From NCBI GenBank assembly GCA_006384855.1, contig VCJN01002681.1, positions 44,655 to 108,654 on the forward strand: a stretch of DNA of 64,000 nucleotides, read 5' to 3'. Source of the DNA: Tetraselmis striata. Taxonomy: Eukaryota > Chlorophyta > Chlorodendrophyceae > Chlorodendrales > Chlorodendraceae. The position numbers and the translations under genes are program-made. Below the pieces are notes generated by a model. That model was not told the origin of the DNA. It saw nothing but the letters and a program-made list of their open reading frames with translations, and did no database searches. This document shows, one piece after another, positions 58,801-64,000 of this stretch (position 1 is its first letter; each line of letters opens with the position of its first letter).

Positions 58801-61800
58801 GGTCGCAATAAGGCGTCTTGGGACAGTGAGCCCTTTCGAGCCCGTGGCTCGCATGTGGATGCGTCATGGGCATATGCAGCCAGTAGGAGCATTGGGGTGA
58901 TTCAAACATGCCGCGTCGGCCGTATATGGCCGAATGACATATGGCCAACACACCCCTGCACATAAGTTTGGGGTCCCTTTTCGGCAGTCTCAAGACTTCA
59001 CAAGTCTAGGGTACCTGAACGTAGGGTATATGAGATGAAACCCTGGAATCTCAGAGGGCTTTATAAAACCTGCATGACGAGTGGCTCAAACCGAAGCTTA
59101 ATGACCTTTGACTAGGGAATCACGCTGCACTTGGTGCGTGGATGGGCGTCGCCTGCAACTGCACCAAAACTGGGGTCGGTATCACCCACACGCCGACGCG
59201 CGTGCATAGGCAACCAAACGGCGGGATGGGCATGAACGCGTGAGGAAACACATTGGCGAGGGGCTCGGGTGCATTTGGTTGGGGTGCAGCCGTGTGGGCG
59301 GCGGCCAGTGCATGTCGCGTTGCGATACTGGCATGGCATCAGTGTCGGCCACGCGCGGCAACACCCCCTTGGCTTCAAAACGCTATAACTTCTCAGGGTT
59401 TGCTCAGAAAAACTTTTTAAAAATATCACGCCATTCCTCGTTCAATTCTGCGTCGGGAACACTCTTCCATAATCACAAAATCGATTTTTTGGGTCTCCGG
59501 AAAAAATCCCCAAAGATGATCATCCAAGTTGCCCCTCACTGCCTCATGTGCCCACCCATATCGGGCGCGTGGCTTTGCGCCAAGTGCGTGTCTAAGCCCC
59601 ATACTCAGTTGCGCGAGAGCGTTATGTATGTCGATGACCACGGACCACCAACACTTGGCATGTGCCACCTCCTAGCGATACACACATCTACCAGCCAAAA
59701 TGCCATTTTCCACAGCATTTTTCAAGGAATTTCATATTAATCAAAATCCACGCCCCTACCGCGCCACCCCGCCCACGAAACGGTGCAACTGGCATTCCAC
59801 CACGCGCCCCTATAGTAGAGCATTGCCCTACGCCAAGGGGGCCATCGAGCGCCTCTCCTACGTGCGTTCGCCACAGAAACAGCAGCATTTTCACCCCAAA
59901 ACTGCTCCCCACAGTGGCCAACTTGACGTTGGGGTGTCACGTCGTGCCTATAGCGACATGCTTTCAGTGGCCTACACGCACGGTGTGTGCAACTTATGCC
60001 AAGGGCCGTATCCACCGAGTTTGGTGCGACGAGTGCCGCTATTTCCATAGGTTTGGACGGTTGGCGCAACCCACAACTTTCTGGCGCCAACGCACCATGC
60101 AATGATTTCGCGTTTTTGAAAGGGCGCCCACAAATGGTCGTGTTGTCGCGCGGGTGGGTATAAAGCGCACAATAGGCGTTCGCCCGAACTATTCCCACTG
60201 TAGTTAGCATGTATGCACATGCAGCCGGCGTTATCCTCGCCCATGCATGCGCTTTGCGATCGAAAATGCAAAACCCGGACTTATGTGGAGGGGTGTGCGC
60301 CGCACCAAGCGCGCTCGACGAGGTCGCAATAAGGCGTCTTGGGACAGTGAGCCCTTTCGAGCCCGTGGCTCGCATGTGGATGCGTCATGGGCATATGCAG
60401 CCAGTAGGAGCATTGGGGTGATTCAAACATGCCGCGTCGGCCGTATATGGCCGAATGACATATGGCCAACACACCCCTGCACATAAGTTTGGGGTCCCTT
60501 TTCGGCAGTCTCAAGACTTCACAAGTCTAGGGTACCTGAACGTAGGGTATATGAGATGAAACCCTGGAATCTCAGAGGGCTTTATAAAACCTGCATGACG
60601 AGTGGCTCAAACCGAAGCTTAATGACCTTTGACTAGGGAATCACGCTGCACTTGGTGCGTGGATGGGCGTCGCCTGCAACTGCACCAAAACTGGGGTCGG
60701 TATCACCCACACGCCGACGCGCGTGCATAGGCAACCAAACGGCGGGATGGGCATGAACGCGTGAGGAAACACATTGGCGAGGGGCTCGGGTGCATTTGGT
60801 TGGGGTGCAGCCGTGTGGGCGGCGGCCAGTGCATGTCGCGTTGCGATACTGGCATGGCATCAGTGTCGGCCACGCGCGGCAACACCCCCTTGGCTTCAAA
60901 ACGCTATAACTTCTCAGGGTTTGCTCAGAAAAACTTTTTAAAAATATCACGCCATTCCTCGTTCAATTCTGCGTCGGGAACACTCTTCCATAATCACAAA
61001 ATCGATTTTTTGGGTCTCCGGAAAAAATCCCCAAAGATGATCATCCAAGTTGCCCCTCACTGCCTCATGTGCCCACCCATATCGGGCGCGTGGCTTTGCG
61101 CCAAGTGCGTGTCTAAGCCCCATACTCAGTTGCGCGAGAGCGTTATGTATGTCGATGACCACGGACCACCAACACTTGGCATGTGCCACCTCCTAGCGAT
61201 ACACACATCTACCAGCCAAAATGCCATTTTCCACAGCATTTTTCAAGGAATTTCATATTAATCAAAATCCACGCCCCTACCGCGCCACCCCGCCCACGAA
61301 ACGGTGCAACTGGCATTCCACCACGCGCCCCTATAGTAGAGCATTGCCCTACGCCAAGGGGGCCATCGAGCGCCTCTCCTACGTGCGTTCGCCACAGAAA
61401 CAGCAGCATTTTCACCCCAAAACTGCTCCCCACAGTGGCCAACTTGACGTTGGGGTGTCACGTCGTGCCTATAGCGACATGCTTTCAGTGGCCTACACGC
61501 ACGGTGTGTGCAACTTATGCCAAGGGCCGTATCCACCGAGTTTGGTGCGACGAGTGCCGCTATTTCCATAGGTTTGGACGGTTGGCGCAACCCACAACTT
61601 TCTGGCGCCAACGCACCATGCAATGATTTCGCGTTTTTGAAAGGGCGCCCACAAATGGTCGTGTTGTCGCGCGGGTGGGTATAAAGCGCACAATAGGCGT
61701 TCGCCCGAACTATTCCCACTGTAGTTAGCATGTATGCACATGCAGCCGGCGTTATCCTCGCCCATGCATGCGCTTTGCGATCGAAAATGCAAAACCCGGA

Positions 61801-64000
61801 CTTATGTGGAGGGGTGTGCGCCGCACCAAGCGCGCTCGACGAGGTCGCAATAAGGCGTCTTGGGACAGTGAGCCCTTTCGAGCCCGTGGCTCGCATGTGG
61901 ATGCGTCATGGGCATATGCAGCCAGTAGGAGCATTGGGGTGATTCAAACATGCCGCGTCGGCCGTATATGGCCGAATGACATATGGCCAACACACCCCTG
62001 CACATAAGTTTGGGGTCCCTTTTCGGCAGTCTCAAGACTTCACAAGTCTAGGGTACCTGAACGTAGGGTATATGAGATGAAACCCTGGAATCTCAGAGGG
62101 CTTTATAAAACCTGCATGACGAGTGGCTCAAACCGAAGCTTAATGACCTTTGACTAGGGAATCACGCTGCACTTGGTGCGTGGATGGGCGTCGCCTGCAA
62201 CTGCACCAAAACTGGGGTCGGTATCACCCACACGCCGACGCGCGTGCATAGGCAACCAAACGGCGGGATGGCCATGAACGCGTGAGGAAACACATTGGCG
62301 AGGGGCTCGGGTGCATTTGGTTGGGGTGCAGCCGTGTGGGCGGCGGCCAGTGCATGTCGCGTTGCGATACTGGCATGGCATCAGTGTCGGCCACGCGCGG
62401 CAACACCCCCTTGGCTTCAAAACGCTATAACTTCTCAGGGTTTGCTCAGAAAAACTTTTTAAAAATATCACGCCATTCCTCGTTCAATTCTGCGTCGGGA
62501 ACACTCTTCCATAATCACAAAATCGATTTTTTGGGTCTCCGGAAAAAATCCCCAAAGATGATCATCCAAGTTGCCCCTCACTGCCTCATGTGCCCACCCA
62601 TATCGGGCGCGTGGCTTTGCGCCAAGTGCGTGTCTAAGCCCCATACTCAGTTGCGCGAGAGCGTTATGTATGTGGATGACCACGGACCACCAACACTTGG
62701 CATGTGCCACCTCCTAGCGATACACACATCTACCAGCCAAAATGCCATTTTCCACAGCATTTTTCAAGGAATTTCATATTAATCAAAATCCACGCCCCTA
62801 CCGCGCCACCCCGCCCACGAAACGGTGCAACTGGCATTCCACCACGCGCCCCATAGTAGAGCATTGCCCTACGCCAAGGGGGCCATCGAGCGCCTCTCCT
62901 ACGTGCGTTCGCCACAGAAACAGCAGCATTTTCACCCCAAAACTGCTCCCCACAGTGGCCAACTTGACGTTGGGGTGTCACGTCGTGCCTATAGCGACAT
63001 GCTTTCAGTGGCCTACACGCACGGTGTGTGCAACTTATGCCAAGGGCCGTATCCACCGAGTTTGGTGCGACGAGTGCCGCTATTTCCATAGGTTTGGACG
63101 GTTGGCGCAACCCACAACTTTCTGGCGCCAACGCACCATGCAATGATTTCGCGTTTTTGAAAGGGCGCCCACAAATGGTCGTGTTGTCGCGCGGGTGGGT
63201 ATAAAGCGCACAATAGGCGTTCGCCCGAACTATTCCCACTGTAGTTAGCATGTATGCACATGCAGCCGGCGTTATCCTCGCCCATGCATGCGCTTTGCGA
63301 TCGAAAATGCAAAACCCGGACTTATGTGGAGGGGTGTGCGCCCGCACCAAGCGCGCTCGACGAGGTCGCAATAAGGCGTCTTGGGACAGTGAGCCCTTTC
63401 GAGCCCGTGGCTCGCATGTGGATGCGTCATGGGCATATGCAGCCAGTAGGAGCATTGGGGTGATTCAAACATGCCGGCGTCGGCCGTATATGGCCGAATG
63501 ACATATGGCCAACACACCCCTGCACATAAGTTTGGGGTCCCTTTTCGGCAGTCTCAAGACTTCACAAGTCTAGGGTACCTGAACGTAGGGTATATGAGAT
63601 GAAACCCTGGAATCTCAGAGGGCTTTATAAAACCTGCATGACGAGTGGCTCAAACCGAAGCTTAATGACCTTTGACTAGGGAATCACGCTGCACTTTGGT
63701 GCGTGGATGGGCGCTCGCCTGCAACTGCACCAAAACCCGGGGTCGGTATCACGCACACGCCGGACCGCGCGTCGATTTGGCCACCAACGCGGCGCCTGCC
63801 ATACACATGCCATGAACGCGTAGGGAAACAACATGCGAGGGGCTCGGGTGCATTTGGTTGGGGTGCAGCCGTGTGGGCGGCGGCCAGTGCATGTCGCGTT
63901 GCGATACTGGCATGGCATCAGTGTCGGCCACGCGCGCAACACCCCCTTGGCTTCAAAACGCTATAACTTCTCAGGGTTTGCTCAGAAAAACTTTTTAAAA
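49833..64000. repeat. Tandem array of a 1,521-bp unit, nine full copies plus a partial tenth
   Basis: Copies: 49833-51353, 51354-52874, 52875-54386 (1,512 bp, a 9-bp deletion), 54387-55907, 55908-57428, 57429-58949, 58950-60470, 60471-61991, 61992-63513 (1,522 bp), 63514-64000 (cut by the window). Each unit starts ACACCCCTGCACATAAGTTT and ends near a CGGCCGTATATGGCCGAATG palindromic patch. Copies 1-8 differ by only a handful of bases; copies 9 and 10 carry several indels. Many frames over 60 codons are open on both strands, the longest 212 codons minus (50,620-51,258 in copy 1) and 166 codons plus (50,123-50,623). They overlap, have no shared start context and are not called as genes. The array is satellite-like and possibly subtelomeric; the window ends inside it. 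Confidence 0.95.

Noticed and set aside
49995..63942. Repeated 60-212 codon frames in every satellite unit
   Set aside because: They overlap on both strands, lack a consistent start or splice context, and the longest is altered by indels in copy 9. Open frames alone in a GC-rich 1.5-kb unit are not evidence of genes.

Overview
The window looks like nuclear DNA of a eukaryote, most likely a GC-rich green alga. Its genes are split into many short exons with GT-AG (and a few GC-AG) introns. Introns carry long C or G homopolymers, AT-rich islands and microsatellites. Degenerate plant-type telomere motifs (TTTAGGG / TTTTAGGG) occur inside introns and between genes, and one predicted protein resembles the plant CW-type zinc-finger family. 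No bacterial operon structure is visible. All gene models were built by eye from splice signals and reading-frame continuity. Family names rest on motif recognition, not on a search.

Layout. Bases 1-3,100 hold debris: the frameshifted tail of an integrase-bearing transposon protein, a cluster of ten 20-bp palindromes, and a 1.1-kb foldback element. From 15,946 down to 3,391 (minus strand) runs a 22-exon gene for a nuclear-type protein related to plant CW-domain proteins, but with an RE/RD-rich stretch and no visible CW finger. A tRNA-derived SINE with target-site duplications sits at 18,047-18,326. From 29,448 down to 18,726 (minus) lies the most striking gene: about 1,690 residues with a secretion/anchor segment, laminin-G-like, cadherin-like and discoidin-like ectodomains, one transmembrane helix and an intact class I cyclic-nucleotide phosphodiesterase domain. 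Bases 30,250-32,200 carry two near-identical ~908-bp inverted-repeat-ended elements in tandem. Bases 32,200-38,250 are gene-poor, with a long hairpin and a 411-bp duplication.

From 38,255 to 43,956 (plus) is a 12-exon J-domain / zinc-binding / double CS-domain co-chaperone-like gene. Minus-strand genes follow: a small unrecognised protein (44,276-45,631), an EHD/dynamin-like GTPase with a C-terminal membrane anchor (46,602-47,955) and a cysteine-containing unknown (48,894-49,719). From 49,833 to the end of the window runs a satellite-like tandem array of a 1,521-bp unit: nine full copies plus a partial tenth. It begins 28 bp beyond the TATA box of the last gene.

The genes do not form a pathway. 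Shared features are genomic: C-homopolymers lie mostly on the sense strand of introns, often just after the 5' splice site, and small dispersed repeat families recur across the window.
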